From Prunus persica (lineage: Eukaryota > Streptophyta > Magnoliopsida > Rosales > Rosaceae), in contig NC_034014.1 in the NCBI RefSeq assembly GCF_000346465.2, positions 21,762,321 to 21,826,320 on the forward strand: DNA of 64,000 bases, read 5' to 3'. A model generated the notes under the pieces. It had not been told where the DNA came from and made no database searches. It saw only the letters and a list, made by a program, of their open reading frames with translations. The position numbers were made by a program, and so were the translations under genes. Shown here one piece after another: positions 1-12,924 of this stretch. How positions within the stretch are numbered: position 1 is the first letter of the stretch; each line of letters begins with the position of its first letter.

Positions 1-732
1 AGTTGGTTTCAGAAGATAAAACTTACACAAAAAACTTCCTACCATCATCCCGAAATTGCATCTTAGTCCTCAACACAACTTCTAGCTTTATCTTCCTATC
101 ACATATCTCCTATGACTATTTTTAGCAACTGTGTGAATGAACTTACCATTCTTATCACCTTCCTGGAGCCACTGAACGTATCAGTTGCAAGAAGTTAGTA
201 AAAGCTGGAGAATACTATAATGTAGGTAGTAATTGGAGATGAGTGTTTGCTTGGGGTTGAAGATTGGATGGCTTATGTTTAGCTAATATACAGTTGCCTG
301 TGCTAAGTGTGTCAAAATAGAAATTTGTTTCTGTCCAATTTTACAGAAACAAGATTAGAAATATTCTACAGACTAGGATTAGGTAGAAGATTAAAGGTTG
401 AAGTGACAATTGAAGAAGAGGAAGAGGATTGTGTAGCCATAAGAAACTGAGAAGATGACGGAGAGATAGGAGGTGTGAGAAGAAAAGAGGCAGAGAGCAA
501 AATCCATGAAGAATTACCATGAAAAATATATATGGAGTAGGGTTAGCCTCTGTATTTATAATCAGTATTGTCTTGCTGTACTAGAGTCTGATGTATTAAA
601 TAAGTTGAGCACAAACCAAGTCCCCTAACTCAAGTCAATCAAATCCCTGAATAGTTGGTTTAGCAATATCTAATATATGTTAACCGCATAGAAGCTTTCT
701 TTTTTACATGATGTCATCTTCCTATATTGCAG
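1..732 (-). mobile_element. Degenerate Ty1/copia-like fragment in the intron upstream of the first visible SHMT exon
   Basis: No SHMT exon can be recognised here, so this is read as intron. On the minus strand a gag-like start begins at 440 (MATQSSSSSSIVTSTFN, then after a stop NISNLVSVKLDRNKFLF), the typical beginning of plant copia gag proteins. Stops follow quickly and the rest of gag decays towards base 1. Minus-strand sequence upstream of that ATG (about 480-680), with a run into TATTTATAATC and a CT-rich leader, looks like a worn LTR and leader, but no clean LTR end or primer-binding site was found. The fragment lies antisense to SHMT. Confidence 0.5.
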
Positions 733-3700
733 TCAACGTGCAGCCTTTATCAGGGTCTCCAGCTAATTTCCAGGTTTACACTGCATTGTTAAAACCTCAT
801 GATAGAATCATGGCACTTGATCTTCCTCATGGTGGACATCTTTCTCATGGCTATCAGGTAATTACAACTTCCGGTGAGCAGTTTCTGCTGTGATTAAATG
901 TCTAATCAGTCTATGATCAGTGTTCATCTGTTTTGATTCTAAACATAAGGGTGTACTTGAAAATATTTCCTCTGTTCTGTTGTAACATCTGCAGATTCTT
1001 TTTTCTCTAGAAACTTGAAATAGCTGCACTAGAATAGTATCACTGTTCTTGTAACATCTATTGACTTTGAAGAAAGTTGAACCTCATGCCGTTTATAATT
1101 TTTCAATTTTTGTTACTTCAATACTTGACAGTAACTACATTCCTCTTAAATTTCTTGTTTTTTTGTTTTTTTGGTAATGTGCAGACTGACACTAAAAAGA
1201 TATCTGCTGTGTCGATCTTTTTTGAAACAATGCCATACAGATTGAATGAGAGCACTGGCTATATTGACTACGACCAGGTAGCTTAGAAGTTTTCTTGTTA
1301 TGTTGATTCTTGGGGTACAACTCATTTTTTCATTGTTACTTTGTTGCCAAGTTCCTACTTCAGAAATGCCTTAAACTACCTTTATTTTTTAGCCTTGGCA
1401 TGACAGAGGAATTTATGAAGATCAATAAAGACCAAATAATAACACAGTGCAAATTCAAACCTATTAGTTAAACCTGTAGGCTGTAGGATTAGTAAACTGT
1501 CAGCTTTTGATACATTATCAAAAGACCAAAAAAGACATTATCAAAAACTTATTGCTGAAATATTGTAATGGATTATTTAAACCACAACATTCTGTTGAAA
1601 GGTTACCAAGATGAAATCTATCTTATTCTTATTATTCTTGCTCGTCATATAGAAACTTTATGTTTAAATTTATCTACCTGTGCAAGTAGAAGCTTCATCT
1701 GACAAGAGTAACCATGATTTGCAGTTGGAGAAAAGTGCCACGCTATTTCGGCCAAAATTAATAGTTGCTGGTGCTAGTGCCTATGCACGTCTGTATGACT
1801 ATGCACATATTCGCAAGGTAAGCTTGTTTGGATTTGAATAATAATAATAGAAAGAAAAAACTCAAAAGAAAATCCTTACACCTCTTTTCTTGAGAAAACT
1901 AGAACTAGGAAGAACTATAATTTCCTTTGGAATTTGATTTCATGTGATGGTGGAAAAGTCCAAGATTTACCTTTTAAGTACTTGACAGGTATGCAACAAT
2001 CAGAAAGCAATATTGTTGGCAGATATGGCACACATCAGTGGGTTGGTTGCAGCTGGTGTCATCCCATCACCTTTCGAGTATGCGGATGTGGTGACCACCA
2101 CAACGCACAAGTCGCTTCGTGGCCCTCGTGGAGCCATGATTTTCTTCAGGAAGGGGGTAAAAGAGATTAACAAACAGGGGAAAGAGGTGAGTTTTCCAAG
2201 ATCACAGTTCGAACTTATTTATTTTTACCTTTTAAGCTGCAGTTTACTAAACTCACCCAATGTTTATACTTTCCTGAAGGTGCTGTATGACTACGAAGAC
2301 AAAATCAATCAAGCTGTCTTTCCTGGGCTTCAAGGTGGCCCGCACAACCACACAATTACTGGTTTGGCAGTTGCATTGAAACAGGTGTACATGCTGATTA
2401 TGATAACCAGGAATTTAATTTTTATTTTCTTTGTAGAAGTTAATTCCTTTGTTAATGCGGTATATTTAATTATTTATGGCAATAAATGATCTGTAGTAGT
2501 TATTGTTGATGTTGAGAATAGGGGTTTCTTATGCATCTTGAGTTGAGTCTCAGCTCCCCGCCCGTGCAAATATCTTATGGAACTCAGGTGGCCAAGACAG
2601 TATTTATCTATACAGATCAGAAACTGAAATACCTTATATTGTCTTATGGAACTGACACATACTCTGTCAAACTGCAAATTTTGTTTGAAGTACTTGCTTT
2701 ACTTTTCTGTGACCACTGAATTAGAAAAAAAATGTGGAAGTTCCTATTTGCAAATGGTCCGATGTAAGATATGCATGGTTTACTGGCTACATCCAAAGCA
2801 ATTTTAAGGAAGTATTAACTCTCTTGGCCTTTAACATCCATGGCCAATTCAGACCTTACCCTTTTACCCTCACACTCTCATTCCCCCAGTTCTTTCATAA
2901 AATTACCAATGATACTTGAGAATTTTACTTTTCAAGTTCTGTTGAAATCTTATTGGTCATATTTTCTGATTCTTGTTTAAATGTAGGCTACTACACCAGA
3001 GTACAAAGCTTATCAAGAGCAAGTTCTCAGCAATTGCTCAAGATTTGCACAGGTATCATATTCTGAGATGTAAGAATCTTTGTTTTTGAGACAAGATCTT
3101 AAATTTATATATATATATACAGTTATTCTCTTATCCGGATGTCCGCATATTATTATCGTGTGGATGCTATTGTAAACAGACAGGAAAGCAGGGAGGGGTA
3201 GTACAAAATACATGGCGTCCAGATGTCCGCATAGGAGAATTTATATATATCAGTTATTCTCTTATCCGGATATCCGCACATTATTATTGTGTGGATGCTA
3301 TTGTAAACAGGCAGGAAAATAGGGAGGGGTAGTACAAAATACATGGCGTCCGCACGATAATAATGTCCGGATGTCAACGTATGAGAATTTCTGTACATAT
3401 ATATTTCAAAAGGAAAAGAGAGATAGAGATAACAGCTTCAGACATTTCCTTTTGTTCACCTATGCTAGAATTTTCCTTGATATAATGTTCTCTTGTTAAG
3501 ACATAGGTCTATAATTTACTTCCAGCATTCTAATAGCTAAAAATTGGAAAAAAATATGCAGTCTTTGGTTGAGAAGGGCTACGAACTTGTCTCTGGCGGA
3601 ACTGAGAACCATTTAGTTTTGGTGAATTTGAAGAACAAGGTAACAGAACTTTTCTTTTTTTTGTAATACTGTATAGAGAAGCTTCTGGGTTTCAAAAATT

Positions 3701-4488
3701 TGTTTGTGCAATCATCTAAGTCTACCACTTAGTTGTGCTTTATAGTCAGAGAAATTTTGAAACTACCAATCTGGGCTGTTGACTCCATGTAATAGTGTAC
3801 CATACAGTTTTTCTATCATGAAAGATGCAGTGACAGCACTGTCTGTTTGTTAAAACCTCATTTTCCAGGGTATTGATGGCTCCAGGGTCGAAAAAGTGTT
3901 AGAAGCTGTTCACATTGCAGCCAACAAGAACACTGTTCCTGGAGATGTGTCTGCCATGGTTCCTGGCGGCATCAGGATGGGTAAAGGCTTCTCATAATTT
4001 TGGTTCTTCTTACACTCTTTTTCTTTCATAAAATTTCAGTAACCTTACTCGGTGATTTTTCTGAAACTTCAGGAACCCCAGCTCTAACCTCTAGGGGATT
4101 TGTTGAGGAGGATTTCGCTAAAGTTGCAGATTTTTTTGATGCTGCTGTGAAGTTAGCAGTGAAGATCAAGGGGGAAGCCCAAGGTTCCTAAACTATTTGA
4201 TATCATAAATGTCATGCTCACCAAGCTTTTGTTTGTCCAGTTGTCATTCATATACAAGTGGTATCTAATAGTTGGCTGTTGATAATCCTGGTGTTTGCAT
4301 GGGCTAATATGGAACTGCGTTTCCTTCGTTTCTGTATACCAGGAACAAAGTTGAAGGACTTTGTGGCCGCACTGCCCGCCCCTCACTTCCAATCTGAAAT
4401 TGCAAAGCTCCGACATGATGTCGAGGAGTATGCTAAGCAATTTCCCACAATTGGGTTTGAGAAGGAAACCTTGAAGTACAAGAACTGA
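733..4488 (+). CDS. SHM: Serine hydroxymethyltransferase, mitochondrial type (C-terminal 375 residues; 5' exons outside window)
   Basis: PLP enzyme that interconverts serine and glycine with tetrahydrofolate; the mitochondrial form works with glycine decarboxylase in photorespiration. Ten exons read in one frame: 733-857, 1185-1277, 1725-1817, 1989-2186, 2280-2384, 2987-3052, 3562-3639, 3869-3980, 4073-4183 and 4343-4488 (TGA). All junctions are GT-AG and phases close. Seen: the conserved segment [18 protein letters not shown] in the first exon, the PLP-lysine region [15 protein letters not shown] in 1989-2186, [17 protein letters not shown] in 2280-2384, and the C-terminus [13 protein letters not shown], which matches mitochondrial plant SHMTs. 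The family is usually about 515 residues, so about 140-150 N-terminal residues, including the transit peptide, must lie left of base 1. The first exon starts in phase (needs one base from the preceding exon), so it is not a start exon. AATAAA-like signal near 4817. A 5'-truncated pseudogene cannot be excluded from this window, but every visible exon is intact. Confidence 0.95.
3120..3393. mobile_element. MITE-like element, tandemly doubled, in an SHMT intron
   Basis: Two near-identical units lie head to tail (about 3120-3250 and 3251-3393), each starting CAGTTATTCTCTTATCCGGA. The outer ends are imperfect inverted repeats of about 45 bp: the left end through the CCGGATGTCCGCA motif and the right end reading CGATAATAATGTCCGGATGT then GAGAATTTCTG. 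Both ends abut TA-rich DNA, so the target duplication cannot be defined. No coding capacity. The superfamily is not assigned. Confidence 0.6.
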
Positions 4489-4869
4489 AGAACAATGTTA
4501 GGTATGAGATTACCTGAATACTATTCAAGTCATATATATTTGCAGATTACGCCTTGTGCTTTAATTCAAGCAACTAACTTGAAACATTGAACCACAACTT
4601 TGCACTTTAATTGAAGCAAGTCCACAGGCATGTCATGTGTTTTAATTTATCTTTGTGGAACAGGCACGGTAAGCAGTCATCAACGGACTTTTCTTGGTTG
4701 AGAAAGCAGAAGGATCGTACGTCAATATGAAGAGATATACTGTATTTAAATTCAGCAAACCTTGATTCGGATCCTGGTGAATGTATATAGATGTACTAGT
4801 TGAAACTTTGTAATGCAATAAACCTGCCTTGATTTAATACCCAAACAAAACCAAAAAAAAAAAAAAAAG

Positions 4870-5909
4870 CTATCACCATGAGGCGATCTCACAACCCAAG
4901 AGATGATAATCAACTAAAGTAAACAAGTTTTACAGATAATGAACTGTTCATTATCAAAAGTACCTTGGCCAACTGTTCTAACTCACGTCTATGTTTTTCT
5001 ATTTATGAATCTTAAGTGTATATTGCAAGTCAAAAGATCTTAAGTTATATTTCCAATGAGACTGCCTAAACTATGAAATGTAAAAACATATATCATATAC
5101 ATTTGAACAATAACAATTTCAAAGAATAAATCTGAAATGTTGGTTTAGTAAGCATCTACAATGGACTTCCTAAACTACCTCTTTAGATAAAATTTAGGGA
5201 GGAAGTAAGAAAACCCACCTCCAACCATGCTCCCTATTCAGCTCCTAAAATAGAGAGATCTCTAGGAGCTCTTAAATTTGAGAGAAAATGAACTCGTGGT
5301 GACTTCTTATAATTTAATGCTACCCTATTTATTGAATATTTTAAAACCTTTAATCAATATTGTCTATATATATAATTTATTTATTTATTTTTATAGAGAT
5401 GGACCATTTATATTGAATTAAAATATAATTCTAGCATTTATGACTCTCTAAATTAGAGAGTATGATTGAAGTTGAAATTTTATAGAGAGCTCATAAAATA
5501 ACTTTGTGTGTTTTTAGTTAAATTTTAACTAAAAAATAGAGAACATGATTGTAGTTAAAATAAATATAGAACATAATGAAATCTGAGAAGTTCCTCTTAT
5601 TTCAAACATAAAAGATTCATCAAATTTCTTTCCTTGATTTCATGAGCTCTTACCACTAAACTATGGACGGTTGACACAATTCCCATTCTAATTAAAGTGT
5701 GCCCAATTAAAAACTTTTCAGTCAGAATCCGAATTTACAAAGCAACTTCCATTACTGGTGTGCCATTTTTCCACATAAAAAAAAACAAAATGAAGCATAT
5801 CTTAAACCTCAAATGCACAAACGAAAGAGATAAAAAAACAGAAATGAGGCATATCTTAAAGCTCCACGTACGAAAGAGAGCCCTGTTGGCTTCTCTTCTT
5901 ATATTCAAC
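4870..5909. other. Intergenic spacer between SHMT and the oligopeptidase gene; MITE-like AT-rich stretch
   Basis: No gene found. A poly-A tract sits at about 4851-4867, just past the SHMT 3' end. At about 5205-5560 there is an AT-rich stretch whose left side (CTCCAACCATGCTCCCTATT) and right side (read in reverse, ACAATCATGTTCTCTATT) are imperfect inverted repeats, suggesting an old MITE; no target duplication was convincing. About 5788-5875 holds an imperfect direct repeat around GAAGCATATCTTAAA / GAGGCATATCTTAAA in the presumed 5' leader of the next gene. Confidence 0.4.
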
Positions 5910-8839
5910 ATGCTCATGGCTACTCGCGTCATTCTCTCTCGTTCAGTCCACCCTCTCCTCCTAAAGCGCACTCCTTTCCTCCATTTTGCCCCTAAACATC
6001 TACCCAAATCCCAGTCTTGTCCCCTCTGGTCTTCTTCCTTCTCCTTCTGCCTCAGACTCCACAAATCCGCCACTACCAATCCTTCACTCGCTTCTCGCCC
6101 TTGTTCTTCCCTATCTGCAACTGCAATGGCCTCCTCTGCTTCTGTAGACGAAGCTTTCGGAACCAATCCTCTTCTCCAAGACTTTGACTTCCCTCCCTTC
6201 GATGTCGTCGATGCCAAGCACGTGCGACCTGGGATTCGCGCTCTCTTGAAGAAACTGGTACGATTTTCATTCCAGTTTCAAAAAAATTCATTTTGTTTTT
6301 ATTTTTATCGTATTTGAGTTTCTGGGATTTTATGATTTTCTTCGTTTTTCTGTATTTTGGCTATTTGTTTTGTATTGGTTTCTGGGTTCTTCGTGTTTTT
6401 TCTTATTGGGTTCTGGTTTTTTCTGGGTTTGGATTTGATGGTTTCCATGGTGGGGTTTAAAGGAGGGTGATTTGGAGGAATTAGAGCGTACGGTGGAGCC
6501 CACCTGGCCGAAGTTGGTCGTGCCGCTGGAGAAGATCGTTGACCGATTAACTGTGGTTTGGGGGTTAGTCGACCACCTCAAGTCTGTTAAGGACTCCTTG
6601 GAGCTTCGTTCTGCTATTGAAGAAGTCCAAGTATGGATTTTGTTTTCAGAAATTTTGCTTCTGTGCCTCGTCTGTTCTTGAAGTTCCATTTTTGTTTTTA
6701 TTTTGAATCACTTTTTGTGGTCCCTGAATTGGCTTCTTTGTTTTGATTTTTCTTTGGGTTCTTTTTCGGTGGTGCTCTGCAGCCAGAGAAAGTTAAGTTT
6801 CAGCTTAGGTTGGGGCAAAGTAAACCAATTTACAATGCATTTAAAGCTATTCTAGAATCTCCTGATTGGCAGACGCTGACTGAGGCCCGCAAACGTATAG
6901 TTGAAAGTGAGTATTCATATATTTTGTACCATGTAAAAGTTGAATCTACAAGGAATACGGGGGTTCACGACCTTTTCATTGGTTTTTCTATTCTAAAGTA
7001 ATTGTGATGTTTGATGAATTATACCTGTACCAGTGAGCCTTGCTATATTTTACACTTGAAAAAGGATGGCTTGCAATTGGTGCTTGAACTGGACACAGGA
7101 CTTAAAGCCGTGTGCAAAACTTGTTATTTCCTCAATGCGTGTTTTGTAGAAGGCTTAGTTACAATTTTACAAGCTAACAAAATTAACATCTTTGCATCCT
7201 GCTTAAACATTATCCATGCAAAGTGTGGTTTTCCTTTTACCTTTACGTTTTTGTCTATGCTTGTCTTGTCTGACATTTCTCTTATTGTGCTTGTGCAGGC
7301 CAAATAAAGGAGGCAGTTTTGTGTGGTGTTTCTCTAGAGGATGATAAAAGAGACAAGTTTAACAAAATTGAACAGGTGTGCTTTAATAAATTTATTAAGC
7401 TAGTACTGTAGCAGTCTTTTTGAACGTCATCCTCCATTGTGTCTTTGAATTCTTTTTTTTATTTTTATTTTTTATTTTTATTTTTATAAATCTTGGAAGA
7501 AGGTTGTTATCCATGTATGGTAACTCAGGTTTTGGCATCACTATATGAGTTGCTACCGCTACAACCGCATGCTAACTTATGCCATATTATTCCTTGGATA
7601 CATAGTTTCATATGGGCTTGTATGAGCATTGCTTACCCCTTTCTTATATATTTGGAGGGGGAGGAGGGGGTTGGGGGCAATTGTTTGACTTAATCTATAT
7701 CAGAAAACTTCTGCTCTGCCTTTTCTTCGTATTTTTTATTTGTAGTTTATTTATTTATTTAATTTTTTTGGGCCTTTCCCTTCAATTTGGAAATATCGGA
7801 TATGAGTTAATATCTATTTAATTCGAGTAAGGCTAACAAATAGGTTTTGATGATGATATTCTCATTTTAGTTCGGCTTTACCTTTACTTGATTTTGGCAT
7901 TTCTATTTGCAGGAACTAGAAAGACTGTCTCACAAATTTCAAGAGAATGTTTTGGATGCCACAAAGAAGTTTGAAAAGCTAGTTACTGATAAGAATGAAA
8001 TTGAAGGATTGCCAGCCACTGCTCTGGGAATGGCAGCACAAACAGCGCTGTCAAAGGTATTCCAATTGTACCCTGACGAGTTTTCTTTAGACTTGTTATT
8101 TATCTTACTTAGTATCATCTGTTGCATCTGTGTATCTCATCAGGGGCATGAAAATGCAACTGCTGAGAATGGGCCTTGGATAATTACATTGGATGGCCCA
8201 AGTTTTCTCTCCGTTATGCAACATGCTCGAAACCGGTCTTTGCGTGAGGAAATATACCGTGCTTACGTAACTCGTGCATCCAGTGGAGATATGGATAATA
8301 CTGCTATCATTGACTCAATTTTGAAGCTTAGGTTGGAAAAGGCCAAGCTTCTGAATTACAATAACTATGCTGAGGTGCGTCTATTCATTTTAAACACACT
8401 TTCTTATGATAGGCTTGCTGAGATATAATGTATCAGGTAAGCATGGCAACCAAAATGGCTACTGTTGAAAAAGCAGAAGAGCTCCTAGAAAAGCTTCGAA
8501 GTGCTTCCTGGAATGCTGCAGTTCAAGGTAGGTTATTGACAGCTCCTACTTTATGGAAAGTTATTTCTATGATTTTTAAATAGAGTTTATCATTCTTTGT
8601 TAGCTTTCAAAAAAAAAAAGGAGGAGAATGAAGATAATTTTTAATGAAAATATATTCAGCAAAAAGTCTTTTATGTTAGAAAACATACTGACGTTTTTAT
8701 TTATTATATCCTTGTAGATATGGAAGATCTTAAGAATTTCTCCAAAAGTAAAGATGCTCCAGAAGCTTATGATTTGAATCACTGGGACACCAGCTTCTGG
8801 AGTGAGAGGCTTCGTGAGTCTAAATTTGACATCAATGAG

Positions 8840-8878
<39 letters not shown>

Positions 8879-11800
8879 TCGTATGTGTGTTGTGTGCAAC
8901 TTCTAATCTTCATCTGTTTGGAATTACATGTGTAACATCAAATGGTGTAATTAGTACCTACTACTCTCATTCACTTCATTAAATCTTTTGTTGTCACTTT
9001 TGTGTGACAGCATTTATTAATGAAACATAATTGGAGATTGTCAAACTCTTTCTTTCTTGTTTTAAATTTTTGTGTGCTATCATTTTCCCATTAATTTAAG
9101 GCCACCGTTTTTGTTCGCAAGACTTATATTCCTGCCTTTGTATTCTACAGGAAGAATTGCGTCCATATTTCTCCTTGCCCAAGGTCATGGATGGCCTATT
9201 TAACCTAGCAAATATTCTTTTTGGAATTAATGTTGAACCGGCTGATGGTCTAGCTCCGGTATGTATGCTTTTTGGAATTGCTATATTTTGGTTCATTTAA
9301 TGAAGATATGAATTTGCATCCTGTACTCATATACAAATATATACACACACGTCTCTCAGGTTTGGAACAATGATGTTAGATTCTATCGCATCAAAGATTC
9401 TTCTGGGAGTCCCATTGCGTACTTTTATTTCGATCCATATACTCGTCCATCAGAGAAAAAGGGAGGTGCATGGATGGATGAAGTTCTTGCTAGGAGTCAT
9501 GTCTTGTCACGTGATGGTGCCTCTGCGAGGTTGCCTGTGGCACATATGGTGTGCAATCAAACACCACCAGTGGGAAACAAGCCCAGTCTTATGACCTTCC
9601 ACGAGGTAAATTGAATTACATTCATTTTTAGCTTACTGGCCATGACCAAAAGCTAGAGTAATTAGAAGGGGAGCGAAAGTTAAGGGGTTCAGGGGATGGT
9701 TAAGTGGGAATGAAAAAGGAATGTGCCTACTTTTGAGGCCCATCATTTTTTTTTTTTGAGGAGATCAAGCCCATCTTTTCACTTCCTCCTGTATCGGAGC
9801 TATATGAAAGTTGGATGATATAGATTACAGAAAGTGTGTTTCATAGATCCAAGGATGTATTACGGATCCCCCATTCAGATTGAGATGCACTGATCAGAGT
9901 CCATCCATCTAGTGGTTGGAGTGACTTTATTAATTCAGGCTCAGCATGAGTAAGTGTCGATTGGTTTATGTGAAGGCCTTCGTATCCAATCAACACATGC
10001 CCAATTTTAAATAATATTTTCAGAAACACTTTTACTATTGATGTTGTGACTGGCTTGGTCTGAGGAATGCATGCAAGTATTGCCAAGTCTAGGCTTGTGC
10101 TATTGCTGGCAACAAGTCCTATTCTTCTACTTGTAGAATGTAAATGAGTATTTTTTTTTAAGTTGATATAATCAACTAGTAAAAAGGCTCTGAATTTCTT
10201 TATAGAAAGAAAATCTGGGAAATTTTGGGTGGGGCACTGAATGCCCCATGTTTGTATATTTTTGTCTTACAGTCATGAAATAGTGATTATTTTTGCAGGT
10301 AGAGACTGTCTTCCATGAATTTGGTCATGCACTTCAGCATATGCTGACTAAGCAAGATGAGGGTCTCGTTGCTGGTATTCGGGGAATAGAATGGGATGCT
10401 GTAGAATTACCCTCTCAGTTCATGGAAAACTGGTGTTACCATAGGTAATCTTGTCTGCTAAAATCCTTTGAACTATTATGCTTCGAATCTTCTAGATTTA
10501 CCTCTCAAATGACAGACCTTTATACTGATTGTATCAAAGAGGGAGATGGGGAAAGGGATACATGTATGAAATATATAGTTGCTCTATCATCTCATCACGC
10601 ACTTGCCCTTTGTTTCTCAAATTACTTACCTTTATACTGATTATGTCAAATTTGCGTGCTATGCCTTAAAACTTTATATATGTGGGCATTCTGTCCTAAA
10701 ACCTAGAGCCGATTTCCCTTCCATGCTGTATCAAGTGACAGTAGGATCCTATGTTCTTTGTCTCAGTATTAATGATTTATTTCTTGAATTGGTGCTGTAG
10801 AGACACTTTAATGAGCATTGCAAAACATTATGAAACTGGGGAGACTCTTCCAGAAGAAACATATAAAAAGCTTCTCGCTGCTAGGACTTTCCGTGCAGGC
10901 TCCCTAAGCCTTCGGCAGGTCAGTTCAGTATCTTGGTGTTACTTTTTCCAGACATCGTGTTGGCTTTTTATGTTGTTCTATTCTTGTACTTTTGATATAA
11001 ATATTACTTGGTTTTACTTTTATTGACGATGTAAATCTGGATTCTTTGTTGGGTTTTGTCTTGCTTATCCTTGTGCTATACGGAAGTATTGTTTGTTCTC
11101 CATGAAGGATGTCTTTCTTGTGGTGTTATACTGAGGTTATGTCAACTTTTGCGCATTCTGGCATCTTGAAGACTTTATGACAAACATCTTGTCAAATGTT
11201 TGAATCCGACATTCTTGTGCAACTTTATTATAACTATAGAATGTTCCAACTTTGAAGTAAAATGTATCTGTAAATTTCGGTAAACCAAACTAAGATAGGC
11301 AAGAGACAATCAAAGAGATAAAGAATTGCATTTATTGATATACAATTACGTGCAAAAGTAAGAAAAAATAATAAAAGCTGAACATTTAAATACAGACAAA
11401 AACCTAATAAAGGTGATACAAATTCTAAACTACTCGTAGTGAAATAAGAAAATGCCTAATAGAAGTTCTTTATTGTAGATAAGATTCATAGCATTTATGC
11501 TCTTTGTTGTATATTAATTTTTGAATGATTTTCACTACATATATTTGCTTTTTATGGTAGTAATTTGCCTGTATTATCCATAGTTTCAGGAAGTCAACTG
11601 TATTCATATACATGACAGTTTTTGTCTTTGATTTGCATATTGCAGATAAGATTTGCAAGTGTAGATCTGAAGTTGCACACAGATTACAAACCTGGTGGAT
11701 CAGAATCCATCTTCGATGTTGATCGCAGGGTTAGTGAACGAACACAAGTGATCCCTCCACTTCCAGAAGACAGGTTCCTTTGTGGTTTCAGCCATATATT

Positions 11801-12924
11801 TGCAGGTTTGCTTCTATTTTCTTACTTTCAACTTCTCAGCAGTGTTCTAATTTTTAACTCCATTTGACCTTAAATGTTTATCTGTGTATTGCTTTTTCTG
11901 TGAATATTAGGTGGATATGCAGCTGGGTACTACAGTTACAAGGTATTTCTTGTTCCTTATCAAGTCAGTCCCTGGCTTGAGTTTATTGAGTGGTCAAAGT
12001 ATTTGTAATATTTTATCATATCCCTATGATTTGTGGCCTTGCTTTGTATTTTTAGTTGTCCATTTCCTATGGAATTTTATTTTGAGTTGAAATTGCTCTA
12101 TTTTTCAGTGGGCTGAGGTGTTGTCTGCTGATGCCTTCTCTGCATTTGAGGATGCTGGATTGGATGACAGCAAGGTAAGCTGGAAACAGCTGTGCATAAG
12201 AACTTGTCAAGTTTTGCAACTTACATTGTGTAACAGGGAGTAATAATTCATGAATAGATTATGCATCATCTCCCCGTCGCTCCTTGTTGATTTTTTATAT
12301 TTATCGTATCCCGTGAAAGTCATGCGGCTTTGCTCACCTCATGGGTTTTTTACATGCTTGAACACACAATGACGTTGGACTTGGCTCATCAAACATATCA
12401 AGCCATCTGCCTTCTTTTCACGTTTGATCTATTCACATGATGTTTAATCTTGCAACAGGCTGTTAAAGAAACTGGACACAAGTTCAGAGAAACCATCCTT
12501 GCTCTTGGAGGCGGGAAACCACCACTAGAGGTTAGACAAACTATATTCCTTACGGCATGCATACCTTTTCATGATTTCCTTATATTTTTTTCCCCACAAT
12601 TTGTTTGTGGGAAAAGCTTTATTTGGTTTCAACTATCTCTGCTTTGTAATGAAATAATATATGGCTTTGTCCATAATCGTTCTAGTGCTTAACCAAGCTT
12701 TTGGATCCGTTAATCGTCGTTCTTTTCTGTCAATCATTATAAGTGCTCTTAAAGAGCATACTGATTTAGATTTCTTTAATCTTATATCCAGTACCCTCCT
12801 CCTAAGTTTCTTTCTGAATGTTTTGATTGTTTGTTTCCAGGTTTTCGTGGAATTCCGGGGTCGTGAACCTTCACCAGAGCCATTGCTCAGGCACAATGGA
12901 CTATTAGCCACGGCTTCTGCATGA
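5910..12924 (+). CDS. TOP1: Organellar oligopeptidase / thimet-type zinc metallopeptidase (M3A), TOP1-like
   Basis: Zinc endopeptidase that clears short peptides, including cleaved targeting presequences, in mitochondria and chloroplasts. Seventeen exons: 5910-6257, 6463-6630, 6783-6906, 7299-7375, 7913-8056, 8144-8374, 8437-8527, 8718-8839, 9151-9258, 9360-9605, 10299-10444, 10801-10918, 11646-11805, 11911-11942, 12109-12174, 12459-12530 and 12841-12924. Phases close throughout, giving 778 residues against about 790 in Arabidopsis TOP1. The zinc motif HEFGH is at residues 559-563 and the likely third ligand Glu589 lies in [10 protein letters not shown]. The C-terminus is [19 protein letters not shown]. 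Start chosen at MLMATR because it matches the family; residues 1-72 are rich in Ser/Arg/Pro like a dual transit peptide. An internal Met73 (base 6126, [11 protein letters not shown]) resembles the start of the cytosolic paralogue. No disabling change seen. The intron after 8839 begins with a long CT run. Confidence 0.97.
8841..8877. repeat. (TC)n microsatellite directly behind a 5' splice site
   Basis: About 17 CT/TC units follow the exon ending at 8839, so the donor reads GAG|GTTCTCTCT. The placement makes the donor consensus weak and length-variable. Confidence 0.85.

Noticed and set aside
5735..6217. Antisense 160-codon frame over the first exon of the oligopeptidase gene
   Set aside because: Composition is that of a reverse-translated transit peptide and the sense exon is clearly coding.
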